Positions 9,239-18,685 of a stretch of DNA of 64,000 bases are shown one piece after another. Location: contig CAKPEV010000001.1 of the NCBI GenBank assembly GCA_934149405.1, positions 1 through 64,000 of the forward strand, read 5' to 3'. Position 1 is the stretch's first letter, and every line of letters begins with the position of its first letter. Source of the DNA: an uncultured Clostridia bacterium (GTDB lineage Bacteria; Bacillota; Clostridia; TANB77; UBA1234). Made by a program: the position numbers and the translations under genes. The notes below the pieces were generated by a model. That model ran no database searches, was not told the origin of the DNA, and was given only the letters and a program-made list of their open reading frames with translations.

Positions 9239-9704
9239 TCTCGTTTTCCTCCCAATTATATAATATTTTTGCACTCGAAATATCATCTATATTTAGCTCA
9301 TATACCTTGTCTTCTGAATCAATTTTAATTTTTCCATCTAAGACATCCCTTAAAACGCCTTCGAATTGTTTTCTTTTTTCAAACACCTTAAATAGCTTCA
9401 CTTCAATGTTTTTACCAATTGCAGCCTTAAATTGTGCTTCATCTCTTAAATGTCTTTCTAGACCACATGAAGAAACCTCTAACACGTATGCATTTTCAAT
9501 AGGATCAACCTCATCAAGTTTTTCACCAACAGCATTGCTAACTTTTTCGCAATCATCCAAGTCAATGCCTTTTTCACTGTCAATAAAAAGTCTCAAATAC
9601 CAGTCGGCGCCTTCTTTAACATAAAGAACATCATATAGCTTATAGCCTAGTTCTTCAACCACTGGCAAAACTATATTATAATATTCTTGTTCTGTTCTCG
9701 TCAT
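9231..9704 (-). CDS. rimP: Ribosome maturation factor RimP
   Basis: 157-aa protein for 30S maturation. Family hallmarks are LGYKLYDVLYVKEGADWYL, IDSEKGIDLDDCEKVS and YVLEVSSCGLERHL. AAGGAGG precedes the ATG. First gene of the rimP-nusA-ylxR-L7Ae-infB-rbfA-nrnA run, all minus strand with short gaps or overlaps. Confidence 0.96.
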   Translation of the reverse strand: MTRTEQEYYNIVLPVVEELGYKLYDVLYVKEGADWYLRLFIDSEKGIDLDDCEKVSNAVGEKLDEVDPIENAYVLEVSSCGLERHLRDEAQFKAAIGKNIEVKLFKVFEKRKQFEGVLRDVLDGKIKIDSEDKVYELNIDDISSAKILYNWEENENE

Positions 9705-9725
9705 ATTTTTCCTCCTTACACAAGT

Positions 9726-9752
9726 AAAGAGTGAGGTTTGCCCTCACTCTTT
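9726..9752 (-). terminator. Terminator between SLH-dockerin gene and rimP
   Basis: AAAGAGTGAGG (9726-9736) pairs with CCTCACTCTTT (9742-9752) across a 5-nt loop. It is a strong hairpin; the T-run is clear on the plus strand and weak on the minus strand, so its direction is not certain. Confidence 0.6.
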
Positions 9753-9836
9753 TTGTATACTTTTATTATGCTACAGTTATTTTACTATAAATTCATAGTA
9801 AAATCAAGCATTTTTCATAAATTCGTGCCACTTTTT

Positions 9837-12155
9837 CTACATAACTTCTGGGGTTGGCTTTGGTTCAACAGGTAATTCAGCATCAGGTGTTGGAGTTATT
9901 TTCGAAATATTTCCAACAACTTGATAACCACACTCTGTGCATTTACCATCTGTTATTTTTTGATGTGAATGTGGTAATTTTGTAATTTCATTTCTCGTAT
10001 ATGCATATAAAATCGTTGCATCTTCTTCAGTTATTTTTCCATCTGCATTCACATCCGCTACTTTTTCGTTTATTTTCGTACTGTTATTTTTTAAGTATGC
10101 ATTCAATTTAGCAACATCGTAAAAATCAACCGTTCCATCTCCATTTACATCGCCATATAAAATTTCTTTTTGCTCGTATCCGCATTTTGCACATTTACCA
10201 TCTTTTAGTTCGTGTTCTTCTTCTACTTTACCCAACGATAATCCGCAACCACATGTATATACTATCTTATGTTTTTTCTCATTTAGTTGTTCAATCTCTA
10301 TTTTATATGTTTGACAATCATGTGGTAATTTTTGAAATTCTGGCCATTCTGCAAAGTACATTCTCATTATTTGCAAATCGATTTCATTTACTTTTCCATC
10401 CATATTGACATCTGCTGCTTTTAAATCTATTTTTCCTACATCATAGCCTCCTTGCAAATATCTTGCTAATATTGTCCTATCTTTTGCTGTAACTACTCCA
10501 TCTCCATTTACATCGCCATATAAAATTTCTTTTTCATATCCGCATTTTGTGCATTTATCATCTTTAAACTCATGATTTTCATCGCTTTCTGCTAAAGATA
10601 ACCCACAACCACATGTATAAACTATTTTATGCTTTTCTGAATCAGCTTGCTTTATCTCTGTCTTGTATGGCTTTTTACAATCATGTGGCAACTTTGCGAA
10701 ATCAGCCCATTTTGCAAGATGTTTTGTTAATATTATTAAATCAACTACATCTATTTTTCCATCTAAGTTTAAATCTGCTGCTTCTTTATCTATTTCTTCA
10801 CTTGGATCTTGTATGTATTTTGTTAATGATAATCTATCTTTAGCTGTAACCTCGCCATCTCCATTTACATCACCGTATATGATTTCTTTTTCATATTCAC
10901 ATTTTGTGCATTTGTCATTTTTTAGTTCATGTGCTTCTGTAACCTGTCCTAAAGATAATCCGCAACCACATGTATAGACTATTTCGTGATTTTTAGCATC
11001 ACTTTGTTTTATCGCTGTAGTGTATGGCTTTTTGCAATCGTGTGGCAACTTTGAAAAGTCAGCCATTCCGAAAATATTATTCATTATTATAAATGCATCT
11101 GCAATGTCTATTTTTCCATTCAAATTAACATCTGCGGCGTTTTTATCTATATTTGCGACCTCACCCTTTAAATATTTTGATATAAGTGATACATCATCCG
11201 ATGTAACTTTTCCATCTCTATTCGCATCACCATATAAAATTGTTAATTCGTGTTTACAACCTGTGCATACTTTATTTTTATATGTGTGCTCATGTGGCAA
11301 TTCTTTTATATCTTTATTAACATACGCTTTTAGTACTATTGCATCAATTACATCAACATTGCCATCTTGATCTAAATCTAAATATTTATCTGCATTTTTT
11401 CTAATTTCATAAGGAATTTCATTTGCATAATCTTCTGGGAAGATTGAGTAATTTTGTAAAAGTAGTGCATCTTCTTTCGTAATCTTGCCATCTCCATTTA
11501 CATCGCCAATACTAAATGACTCAAGTTCACCTATCGCAATTTTTTGAAACACATTATACATAAGTTGTGAAACTTCTGCTCTTGTTAAATTACCTTGTGG
11601 ATCAAAACGTCCTTCTTTTCCTCTCATTATTTCATTTTTTACAGCTATTGCTACATATTTTTTAATGCCTTCTGAAATTTCACCACTATCTGAAAATTTG
11701 TTTAATAGCGTATAATCAGGTTTTTCATTTTGAAGCCCTTCTGCTTGGACAACTGCTACAGCTACATCTTCTCTTACTGATGCTTCAGTTGGTCTAAAAA
11801 AGTACTTTCCATTGTTTTCATATCCAGTTAAATATCTACTAGCCCTATATATGTAATCTTTTGACCATCTATCTTCTTCGATATCTACAAATTTTATGTT
11901 TGTTGTATTTCCTGCTATTTTTAGTGTTTCTACTAATATTTTTGCAAATTGTTCTCTTGTTACGCTTTCATCTGGTCTAAATGTTCCATCTTCGAAACCA
12001 TTTAGCACTCCTTTTACTGCCATTTCTTCTACTACGGTTTTTGCCCAGTGTCCTTCAATATCGCTAAATGTTGTAGCGGCGAATGACAATGTTCCTAATG
12101 TAACCATAACAAATGAAATTATCGCTGTTACGATTACTTTCAACTTCTGGTTCAT
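9837..12155 (-). CDS. SLH-domain surface protein with five dockerin-like modules
   Basis: Secreted surface protein (772 aa). A signal peptide ends near SFA-A. Three SLH repeats (about residues 30-210; FSDIEGHWAKTVVEEMA, GTFRPDESVTREQFAKIL) should bind secondary cell-wall polymer. Five dockerin type I domains follow, each a pair of Ca-binding loops of the GDVNGDGKITKEDA kind with a partner such as ADVNLNGKIDIADA. Between them are small Cys-rich linkers (LPHDCKKPY, TCGCGLSL, CTKCGYEKEI) that look like zinc-ribbon pairs. The tail is Pro-rich. GGGGG lies seven bases before the ATG at 12155. The partner of the dockerins is unknown; no cohesin is visible here. Confidence 0.88.
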   Translation of the reverse strand: MNQKLKVIVTAIISFVMVTLGTLSFAATTFSDIEGHWAKTVVEEMAVKGVLNGFEDGTFRPDESVTREQFAKILVETLKIAGNTTNIKFVDIEEDRWSKDYIYRASRYLTGYENNGKYFFRPTEASVREDVAVAVVQAEGLQNEKPDYTLLNKFSDSGEISEGIKKYVAIAVKNEIMRGKEGRFDPQGNLTRAEVSQLMYNVFQKIAIGELESFSIGDVNGDGKITKEDALLLQNYSIFPEDYANEIPYEIRKNADKYLDLDQDGNVDVIDAIVLKAYVNKDIKELPHEHTYKNKVCTGCKHELTILYGDANRDGKVTSDDVSLISKYLKGEVANIDKNAADVNLNGKIDIADAFIIMNNIFGMADFSKLPHDCKKPYTTAIKQSDAKNHEIVYTCGCGLSLGQVTEAHELKNDKCTKCEYEKEIIYGDVNGDGEVTAKDRLSLTKYIQDPSEEIDKEAADLNLDGKIDVVDLIILTKHLAKWADFAKLPHDCKKPYKTEIKQADSEKHKIVYTCGCGLSLAESDENHEFKDDKCTKCGYEKEILYGDVNGDGVVTAKDRTILARYLQGGYDVGKIDLKAADVNMDGKVNEIDLQIMRMYFAEWPEFQKLPHDCQTYKIEIEQLNEKKHKIVYTCGCGLSLGKVEEEHELKDGKCAKCGYEQKEILYGDVNGDGTVDFYDVAKLNAYLKNNSTKINEKVADVNADGKITEEDATILYAYTRNEITKLPHSHQKITDGKCTECGYQVVGNISKITPTPDAELPVEPKPTPEVM

Positions 12156-12200
12156 CAAAATTCCCCCTTAATATAAATTTTTAAAACTTACACTTATTTT

Positions 12201-12229
12201 ATTATAACTTATTAGACATAAATAAGCAA
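12201..12229 (-). promoter_or_regulatory. SigA-type promoter of the SLH-dockerin gene
   Basis: Reading the minus strand: TTGCTT (12229-12224), 17-bp spacer, TATAAT (12206-12201), about 45 bp before the start codon. Confidence 0.65.
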
Positions 12230-12258
12230 TATTTTCCATATATTTGTTGGGTTCATTT

Positions 12259-13269
12259 TTACCATCTGGATTTATGCTTGCGTGGTATTCTTCTCACACA
12301 CTCTCTGTCAATGCAAATATTCACCACGCATTTTGACATTTTTAAGATAGTTTTTAAATTATTATAATTTTTTAAATTTGTTTTACTAATAATTTCCAGC
12401 TCAGTTTTTTCAAATTTTCTCTTTACTTTTTTAGTTATACCAAAAAGCGTAGCATATATTAAACATTGTTCAAAAAATTTAGTGTCTAATGTTGTTCCAT
12501 TTGAAATCTTTGCATAATTTTCTAAATAGTTTTTAAACTCTTTTATTCTAATCGCATCATCTAGAATAAGTTTGTATTCATTTTCTTTTTGCTTTAAGAT
12601 ACTACTAAACCAGTTATATAAATACTTACTATTTTTTCTAGCGCATCGCTTCAACTCTCTTTTAGTTAAAGTGCCATCCTTGCTCGGTATCATTATTCTA
12701 TAATACAATTCCTTTTCTAATTCGTTTTCAAAACTTTTATTTAAAATAATATCTTCTATTTTGCAGCCTTCATATAACAGAGGAAACTCACCATATTCTG
12801 CAATTAATCCGCCTATCTTATTACCCTCTATTGTTATTTTTCCATCAATAACCCACTTTAATAATATTGCGTCCAAGATATCCGTTCTGCTTTTTAGCAT
12901 GCCATATTGGTACGCAATATAATATATAGAAAAAATATATTCTGTATCTATTCCATTAGTGCTATATTCTTTATACTTTTTTATTTGCATTCTTTCTTTT
13001 TTACTCGTTTTTCTTCCTATTGAACCGATAATTTTTTCAAGCACTATTATAATTGTTACACACGATACTGTAAAAGTTAAGGGAAACATGTATTCATTTG
13101 AAACAATCGTCACTCCTATAGTTGCTAAGTTGCTAGCAATTGTAGGGACAAATAGTGGTGCAAACCATAGGAAAGTATAAGTTAAACTGTTCTTTATATC
13201 TGTTTTTTTCAGTATATACCTTTCATATGCTATGAAATATGTAACTAACAATACGATACATATGCCCAA
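12259..13269 (-). CDS. DUF2207-like membrane protein lacking the N-terminal domain
   Basis: About 336 aa with two or three N-terminal membrane segments (about 1-16, 30-52, 58-78) and a long cytoplasmic region. Features such as the KSFENELEKELYYRI segment, the GTLTKRELKRCARKN segment and FEQCLIYATLFGITKKV resemble the C-terminal half of DUF2207 proteins; the usual signal peptide and extracellular domain are absent. The start is unclear: the first in-frame standard codon is TTG at 13269, but GGAGG is placed eight bases before an in-frame CTG at 13284. An out-of-frame ATG sits next to that GGAGG. Function unknown. Confidence 0.6.
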   Translation of the reverse strand: MGICIVLLVTYFIAYERYILKKTDIKNSLTYTFLWFAPLFVPTIASNLATIGVTIVSNEYMFPLTFTVSCVTIIIVLEKIIGSIGRKTSKKERMQIKKYKEYSTNGIDTEYIFSIYYIAYQYGMLKSRTDILDAILLKWVIDGKITIEGNKIGGLIAEYGEFPLLYEGCKIEDIILNKSFENELEKELYYRIMIPSKDGTLTKRELKRCARKNSKYLYNWFSSILKQKENEYKLILDDAIRIKEFKNYLENYAKISNGTTLDTKFFEQCLIYATLFGITKKVKRKFEKTELEIISKTNLKNYNNLKTILKMSKCVVNICIDRECVRRIPRKHKSRW

Positions 13270-13556
13270 AAAATAGTTTTCCAGCTGTCATTCCTCCCTT
13301 CATTTATTAAGACTTATAATTTTATATATTTTCTAACAATTTTTGTTTCTCCGCCTTTTAATTGATTGTGTTTGCCTATCTTTTACGGAACACATCTAAA
13401 CATACTCCACTTTTTATAAGCTAATTTTGCCATCTACTTATGTAGTCATTTTATCACAAAATTAGCTATTTTTCTATATTTTTCTAGCTTGTAAGTTCTT
13501 ATAATACTTTGTTAAGTTACGTTTGTTACGTTACTTTTCTTAAGGTAAACATAATA
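13270..13556. other. Intergenic region between divergent genes
   Basis: About 290 bases. It holds the GGAGG site of the minus-strand gene and a stretch around 13365-13460 that loosely resembles the dispersed intergenic repeat seen near 23651 and 36361. Nothing else is recognisable. Confidence 0.35.
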
Positions 13557-13585
13557 TTGACAAATTTGCTTAAATATGCTATAAT
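13557..13585 (+). promoter_or_regulatory. Consensus SigA promoter
   Basis: TTGACA (13557-13562), exactly 17 bp, TATAAT (13580-13585). Both hexamers are perfect consensus. Drives the gene at 13641. Confidence 0.85.
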
Positions 13586-13640
13586 ACACGATGTAAGTAA
13601 TTCAATTATATTATACAACCTTAAGGAGGGTTTCACAATT

Positions 13641-13925
13641 ATGAACAACAACTACTTCAACAACAAGCGGTATCTGACCAGCGCTCGTACTTTACCGGAC
13701 GGTTGCGCATTGCGGTTCACTTTCCCCAACGGCTATGCCGCTAGCGTCTCAAGAGACTCCGTAAGTTACGGTGGTTCTCAAGGACTATGGGAAGTTGCCG
13801 TTATACACGGTAAAGAGTTTGTCTATGACACTCCTATCACCGATGACGTCCTCGGTTGGCAGACCGACGATGATGTCGAGCAGGTTCTCAAACGGATTCG
13901 TGAACTTCCAAAGCGCGTTAACTAA
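13641..13925 (+). CDS. Phage-type small hypothetical protein with atypical codon use
   Basis: 94 aa, start chosen at 13641 because AAGGAGGG lies ten bases before it. The arrangement LPDGCALRFTFPNGYAASV, YGGSQGLWEVAVIHGKEF, DTPITDDVLGW and a C-terminal helix resembles small uncharacterised proteins common in phages and mobile DNA; this is family resemblance from memory. GC content is clearly higher than that of every neighbour, and it uses CGG for arginine three times, which the AT-rich genes here never do. It is a single-gene unit with its own perfect promoter and a terminator. Probably acquired. Confidence 0.7.
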   Translation: MNNNYFNNKRYLTSARTLPDGCALRFTFPNGYAASVSRDSVSYGGSQGLWEVAVIHGKEFVYDTPITDDVLGWQTDDDVEQVLKRIRELPKRVN

Positions 13926-13947
13926 CAACCAACGAGGGAGACCCTCA

Positions 13948-13980
13948 CCACCAAGAGTTAATTCTCGAGGTGGTTTTTTT
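13948..13980 (+). terminator. Terminator of the atypical small gene
   Basis: CCACC...GAG (13948-13957) with CTC..GGTGG (13964-13973), followed by seven T. Confidence 0.75.
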
Positions 13981-14707
13981 ATCTTATCTCTTCCACATAA
14001 TATATATATTCAAGCGTACTTAGTGCTTTTATTATTTCACTATGTTTTTTGTATTTTTTTAGTTCTTTACTGTCTATTGTTATTGATATTGAATATACGC
14101 TAAGGCCTGAGTTTATATATGCTGGATTTAGTTCGATGTCATCTATTCTAAGTCCCAATTTTCTGATTGTTGTTACAAAGTCTTGTAGATAGCTTTTGTT
14201 TTTTAATTCTAGATGGATTTCAAAATGATTTGAACTATCTTTCAGTGTTGCTTCGAATTTTGGAAATATGTATAGTATGCATATTAGTGCTATAAATGAT
14301 ACTGTTGTTACTGTGTATAATCCTGCACCTATTGAAAGCCCTATTATTCCGGCAGTCCACAAGCCAACTGATGTTGTTAATCCTTTTATTTGATTTTTTG
14401 ATGTGAATAGTATTGAGTTTCCACTAAGCATTGCTGTGCTTATTATTGTTGCTGTTGATAAGAACGCAAATACTACTCCAAAATCTTGCATTAAATATAA
14501 GTCTATTAACATTGCTATTGTTGAAGCAAGCGATACTAATATGAATGTTCTTAATCCTGCTGAGTGTCTTTTTATTGAACGCTCACAACCTATTATTGCT
14601 GAAAATATAATTGATATTATTATTCTAAATATTATCGCTCCTGCTCCAAGTTCTGATGACCAATCGCCAAGCATTGTAGCTATCGGATCTTCTAACATAT
14701 AATACAT
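13979..14707 (-). CDS. MgtC/SapB family membrane protein
   Basis: 242 aa. Four to five N-terminal membrane helices contain the family motif GCERSIKRHSAGLRTFILVS, with the conserved ER and GLRT; a soluble ACT-like C-terminal domain follows (about 150-242). MgtC relatives are linked to Mg2+ homeostasis and control of ATP synthase or growth in low Mg2+; the substrate of this one is not known. AGGAGA precedes the ATG. It follows the antiporter gene on the same strand with 40 nt between, so co-expression is likely. Confidence 0.88.
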   Translation of the reverse strand: MYYMLEDPIATMLGDWSSELGAGAIIFRIIISIIFSAIIGCERSIKRHSAGLRTFILVSLASTIAMLIDLYLMQDFGVVFAFLSTATIISTAMLSGNSILFTSKNQIKGLTTSVGLWTAGIIGLSIGAGLYTVTTVSFIALICILYIFPKFEATLKDSSNHFEIHLELKNKSYLQDFVTTIRKLGLRIDDIELNPAYINSGLSVYSISITIDSKELKKYKKHSEIIKALSTLEYIYYVEEIR

Positions 14708-14747
14708 TTTTCTCTCCTTTTCTGCCTTCTCTTCGGCTTATCTTCTA

Positions 14748-16190
14748 TTATTTTTTCTTATTGCTCCGAAGTGATGCATATTGTTCTTCGGCAGCATCTA
14801 GAAATGCTTGCTCTTCATCCGACAATACATTTTCACCATGTTCAGGTAATTCTTCTTGTATTTTGTGTATTCTGTCTATTAAAAGTTCTATTTCTGTTTT
14901 CTTTTCTCCCTCTTCTGTAACTTCGCTTTCTGGCACTAGGTCTTCTAATTTATCGCTATATGATTTTGATAAATATAGTGCAAGCTTTGCACAACCTGGT
15001 CCTATTAGCTCATAAAGTACACTTGATGCTAGTATTATTGTTTGTAGTGCATTTCCTATTTCCCCTCCTAATGTTCTAGCTCCAAGTGCTGCAAGACCTA
15101 TTGCAACTCCCGCTTGAGGAATTAGTGCAAGTCCTAAATAGTTTCTAACCTTACTATCTTTTTTTGTAACTAAACATCCTAAATATGCACCTAAATATTT
15201 TCCAATTATTCTTACTATAAAATATAATACACCCACGGTTAAAAGTGATACGCTTCCGACTGCTGATGATGTATTTACAAGTGCATCTAGTTTAAAACAG
15301 ATACCTGATCTTACGAAAAATAATAATAGAATTGGTGGACTAAAGTAATTTAATTGTTTAAATAATTTATCATCATTTGTTATATTTATATATATCATTC
15401 CCATTGACATACAACCTAATAGTGGCGAAACATCAAGTAATGCACATATTCCACAAAATGCAAATAGTAATGATATAAGTATTATAAGTCTATTATCTGT
15501 TGAACGTTTTTGAGGCATTAAAAGTTTCATCACGACACCAAACAATGCTCCTGCTAATAAAACAACGATATTTGTTGCTATTGGTATCATTATATTCCTT
15601 ATGCTGAATGCTCCTGCACCTGGCGCTATTGCAAGTGCAATTGATATTGCGACGCTATATAGTATTAAACCTACAACATCGTCTAGTGCAACAACTTGCA
15701 ACAGTGTATCTACGAAGTCGCCTTTTGCACCTGTTTGTCTTATTGTCATAACAGTTGATGCTGGTGCAGTTGCAGACGCAAGTGCAGCAAGCACAAGTGA
15801 AAATGCCAAGTCTAAGCCCAAAATAAAATACGTTAAGCAAAATATTAAAATCGATGCCAAGACAGATTCTAATATTGTTATTATTACAACTTTTGCTCCA
15901 TTTTTTTTGAGCGTTTCAAATTTAAAGAACTCGCCTGTGCTAAAAGCTATAAACGCAAGTGCTATGTCTGCCAAAAATTCCATTCCATCTGTAACTATAC
16001 TTGGTACTAAGTTTAAGCAAAATGGCCCAAGTAAAATTCCTGTTATAATATAAGCCGTTACATTCGGCAATTTTAATAGCTTTGTGATTCTAGTCATTGC
16101 AAAGCCAAAAAACAGCATAAATGCTATTGATATTACGACTGATGCAACCGATGATGAACCTGCAATTATGCTATGTAATGCTCCAAGCAT
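14748..16190 (-). CDS. Cation:proton antiporter (CPA2 / KefB-like)
   Basis: 480 aa with about twelve membrane helices and family motifs LPNVTAYIITGILLGP and LPQAGVAIGLAALGARTL, plus a charged cytoplasmic tail. It likely exchanges Na+ or K+ for H+; the ion cannot be told from sequence. AAGGAGGAG precedes the ATG. The sixth sense codon before the stop is an in-frame CGG (14768-14766), the only one in the gene; a +1 shift there would replace the last six residues (RSNKKK) by nine (GAIRKNNRR) ending at 14738. Confidence 0.9.
   Translation of the reverse strand: MLGALHSIIAGSSSVASVVISIAFMLFFGFAMTRITKLLKLPNVTAYIITGILLGPFCLNLVPSIVTDGMEFLADIALAFIAFSTGEFFKFETLKKNGAKVVIITILESVLASILIFCLTYFILGLDLAFSLVLAALASATAPASTVMTIRQTGAKGDFVDTLLQVVALDDVVGLILYSVAISIALAIAPGAGAFSIRNIMIPIATNIVVLLAGALFGVVMKLLMPQKRSTDNRLIILISLLFAFCGICALLDVSPLLGCMSMGMIYINITNDDKLFKQLNYFSPPILLLFFVRSGICFKLDALVNTSSAVGSVSLLTVGVLYFIVRIIGKYLGAYLGCLVTKKDSKVRNYLGLALIPQAGVAIGLAALGARTLGGEIGNALQTIILASSVLYELIGPGCAKLALYLSKSYSDKLEDLVPESEVTEEGEKKTEIELLIDRIHKIQEELPEHGENVLSDEEQAFLDAAEEQYASLRSNKKK
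14766..14768 (-). other. In-frame CGG, possible +1 recoding site
   Basis: Context CTT CGG AGC; skipping C gives CTT GGA GCA. Only the C-terminal tail changes, so there is no homology evidence for a shift at this site. Confidence 0.35.
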
Positions 16191-16339
16191 TATATCTCCT
16201 CCTTATTTTGATATATTTAAAAATATATGCCTTTCATGTTTGTATTAATTCATTTTTAATACACAAATTTATATTTATTCTATATTCATTCTAACATTAA
16301 TTTATATTTAGGGCAAATGTTTAAATTTGGTGGCAAATA

Positions 16340-16401
16340 AAATTTTAAAGACGGAGATAGTAGATTTCCTTTCTTTACCTCCGTCCCTTATTTTAAAATT
16401 T
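16340..16401 (-). terminator. Terminator of the mrnC/rbgA unit
   Basis: AAATTTTAAAGACGGAG (16340-16356 region) is mirrored by CTCCGTC and TTTTAAAATTT at 16379-16401, giving a long interrupted stem with T-rich end on the minus strand. Confidence 0.6.
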
Positions 16402-16779
16402 TTATTTTACGCACTCTGCTAGTATTTCATTTAATCTTTTTTCTTGCCCAGTAAGATATAGATATCCTATCAAAGCTTCAAAACCTGTTGCATATTTATA
16501 TACTATTACATCTGCATTTTTAGCTGTTGAATGTGGATTAGAGTTCCTTCCTCTCCTTACTATGTCTAGCTCTTCTTCTGTAAGATTTGGTTCTAGTCTT
16601 TCTAATATTTCTGCTTGTCCCTTTGCACTTACATATTTGATGCTTTTTTTATGTAATAAACCATTTTTGCATAAGCCTTGTCTTATAACATATTCTCTTA
16701 TATATTTTTCATACACAGCATCACCCATATATGCAAATACAAGTGGAGACATTTGCTTTATATCACTTTCTGTTATCAT
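16402..16779 (-). CDS. mrnC: Mini-ribonuclease 3
   Basis: 125-aa stand-alone RNase III catalytic domain without a dsRNA-binding domain, which matures 23S rRNA ends in Firmicutes. The catalytic signature FAYMGDAVYEKYIREYVI and the second motif with EALIGYLYL are present. GAGGTG precedes the ATG. It lies 12 nt downstream of rbgA. Confidence 0.93.
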   Translation of the reverse strand: MITESDIKQMSPLVFAYMGDAVYEKYIREYVIRQGLCKNGLLHKKSIKYVSAKGQAEILERLEPNLTEEELDIVRRGRNSNPHSTAKNADVIVYKYATGFEALIGYLYLTGQEKRLNEILAECVK

Positions 16780-16791
16780 TTTTTCACCTCA

Positions 16792-17706
16792 TTATTCTAA
16801 TGTTATTAAGCCTATCTTTCCAGTTCTAAAATCATCTAAAATTATATTAGCAACCTTTGTGTAATCTACTTCTCCGCCTCTTACCAAACAGCCTCTTTTT
16901 CTTCCTATTTCCTCCATTAGTTCAACTGTCATTTCATATGTGAAGTTTTCATCTATTTTATATCTTTCATAAACATTCTTTTTATATTTTAATACAAGTT
17001 CTTCAAGAAGGCTAAGTGCTAATTCTTCAACATCTAATATTTCATCTTTTATTGTACCGATGTATGCCAAATGTCTTGCTGTTATCGCATTATCAAACTT
17101 TGGCCACAATACACCTGGTGTATCTAATAATTGTATTTTATCATTTAATCTTACCCATTGATTTTTTCTTGTAACACCTGGTTTGTTGCTAACTTCTGCA
17201 GTTTGCTTTCCTGCTATTTTATTTATAAAGGTTGATTTTCCAACATTAGGTATGCCAACTATCATTGCTTTTATTGAAATTCCAGTTCTTCCCTTAGCTG
17301 ATTGCTTTTCTATCTTGTCTTTCATTAGTGATAATGCTGCTTCTACAACATCATTTACCCCTTTTCCTTTGTTGCTATCCGCAATTATAGCTGTTTGGTT
17401 ATTGGATTTTAACTTTTGAACCCACTTTTTATTTGCATCACTATCTGCCAAATCCGCTTTGTTTAAAACAACTATTCTAGGTCTGTCTCCTATTATTTCG
17501 TTTAGTATTGGATTTCTACTTGCTACTGGTATTCTAGCATCTATTATCTCTATAACCACATCTACAAGCTTTACACTTTCTGATATTTCTCTTCTGGCTC
17601 TAGCCATATGACCAGGATACCAGTTGATACTCGTAGATGGTAAACTTTTTGTATCTTCGTTAATTTTTTTATTTTTTCTCATTTCTCTTTTTTGATACAT
17701 ATCCAT
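16792..17706 (-). CDS. rbgA: Ribosome biogenesis GTPase RbgA/YlqF
   Basis: Circularly permuted GTPase for late 50S assembly. The order is INWYPGHMARARREI, then G4 (NKAD), G1 (GIPNVGKSTFINKI) and G3 (DTPG), as expected for the YlqF/YawG class. Length 304 aa. The C-terminal ANTAR-like region contains RKRGCLVRGGEVD. GGAAG lies upstream of the ATG at 17706. Operon with mrnC. Confidence 0.94.
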   Translation of the reverse strand: MDMYQKREMRKNKKINEDTKSLPSTSINWYPGHMARARREISESVKLVDVVIEIIDARIPVASRNPILNEIIGDRPRIVVLNKADLADSDANKKWVQKLKSNNQTAIIADSNKGKGVNDVVEAALSLMKDKIEKQSAKGRTGISIKAMIVGIPNVGKSTFINKIAGKQTAEVSNKPGVTRKNQWVRLNDKIQLLDTPGVLWPKFDNAITARHLAYIGTIKDEILDVEELALSLLEELVLKYKKNVYERYKIDENFTYEMTVELMEEIGRKRGCLVRGGEVDYTKVANIILDDFRTGKIGLITLE

Positions 17707-17787
17707 TATTTATCACTTCCATTCTCTATCATTCTTGTTTCATTAATCTCTTCTTTATTATTAAAAGCAATTTCAATCATGCAATAC

Positions 17788-18657
17788 TTACTCATTCGTC
17801 CCTCCAATTAATTTTTGATCATCTAATTTCGTTATACCTATTATATTATTATCGCTTGCTAAAATAGTTATTTGTCTTTTAGCAGTTTCATTTAATTTTT
17901 CTAATCTATCTTTTTGACCAATATTATTTTCTATCATACTGGCATTTAATACCTCTAAATTAGATAAGACAACTAAATGTAAAATATCTGTATAATCTCT
18001 TATATTACCCTCCAATTTTGGATTATTTTCTCTCCACTCTTTTGCAGTCATTCCAAACAATGCTACATTTATTACATCTGCTTCGTTAGCATAAACAAAA
18101 ACTTTTTGTTTATCTGTTAAAGTAGGAACTAAATTTTCTTTAATACTATCAGTATGTATTCTATAATTTGTTTTTGATAAGCTTCTTCTAACAGACCATT
18201 CTATTTTTTCTTGATATGTTTCATTATATTTTAATCTTTCAAATTCTTGAATCAAATATAATTTAAATGCGGGATCTATCCAAGACGCAAATTCTAAGGC
18301 AATATCTGGATGCGCAAATGTGCCACCATCATATTTTCCTCTTTTACTTACAAAACCTTTAGCATTTGTAGTACTTATCCATCTAGAAGGACTCATTGTA
18401 AAAGAATTATTTGCAGAGTCATTTTTAAACTCGCGAGATTCCGCTAGTTTAAAATTTTCATTAAACAGTTCTTCCCAAAGTGAATAAAAATCAAAAGAAC
18501 TTTTATTGCTCATCCACTTAATAACAACATCACCAGGATTATCAGGATTTTTGTATCTTGCCAAATCTGTTAAAGATATATAATCTATATTATCAACTCT
18601 CATTACGTTTATCAAATTATCTTTTACATTCATTTTTGTTGTAATTTTATTATTCAT
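17788..18657 (-). CDS. KilA-N domain protein
   Basis: 289 aa. The KilA-N DNA-binding domain occupies about residues 20-135: ISLTDLARYKNPDNPGDVV, the WISTTNAKGFVSKRGKYDG segment and FAHPDIALEFASWIDPAFK. A helical C-terminal half contains a region common to bacterial KilA-N proteins (TDKQKVFVYANEADVIN). Such genes occur in phages, prophage remnants and defence-type islands. GGAAGG precedes the ATG. It stands next to a RhuM remnant, which supports an accessory-gene locus. Function not defined. Confidence 0.88.
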   Translation of the reverse strand: MNNKITTKMNVKDNLINVMRVDNIDYISLTDLARYKNPDNPGDVVIKWMSNKSSFDFYSLWEELFNENFKLAESREFKNDSANNSFTMSPSRWISTTNAKGFVSKRGKYDGGTFAHPDIALEFASWIDPAFKLYLIQEFERLKYNETYQEKIEWSVRRSLSKTNYRIHTDSIKENLVPTLTDKQKVFVYANEADVINVALFGMTAKEWRENNPKLEGNIRDYTDILHLVVLSNLEVLNASMIENNIGQKDRLEKLNETAKRQITILASDNNIIGITKLDDQKLIGGTNE

Positions 18658-18685
18658 ATATTATCCTTCCTTTCTATTTTATATT

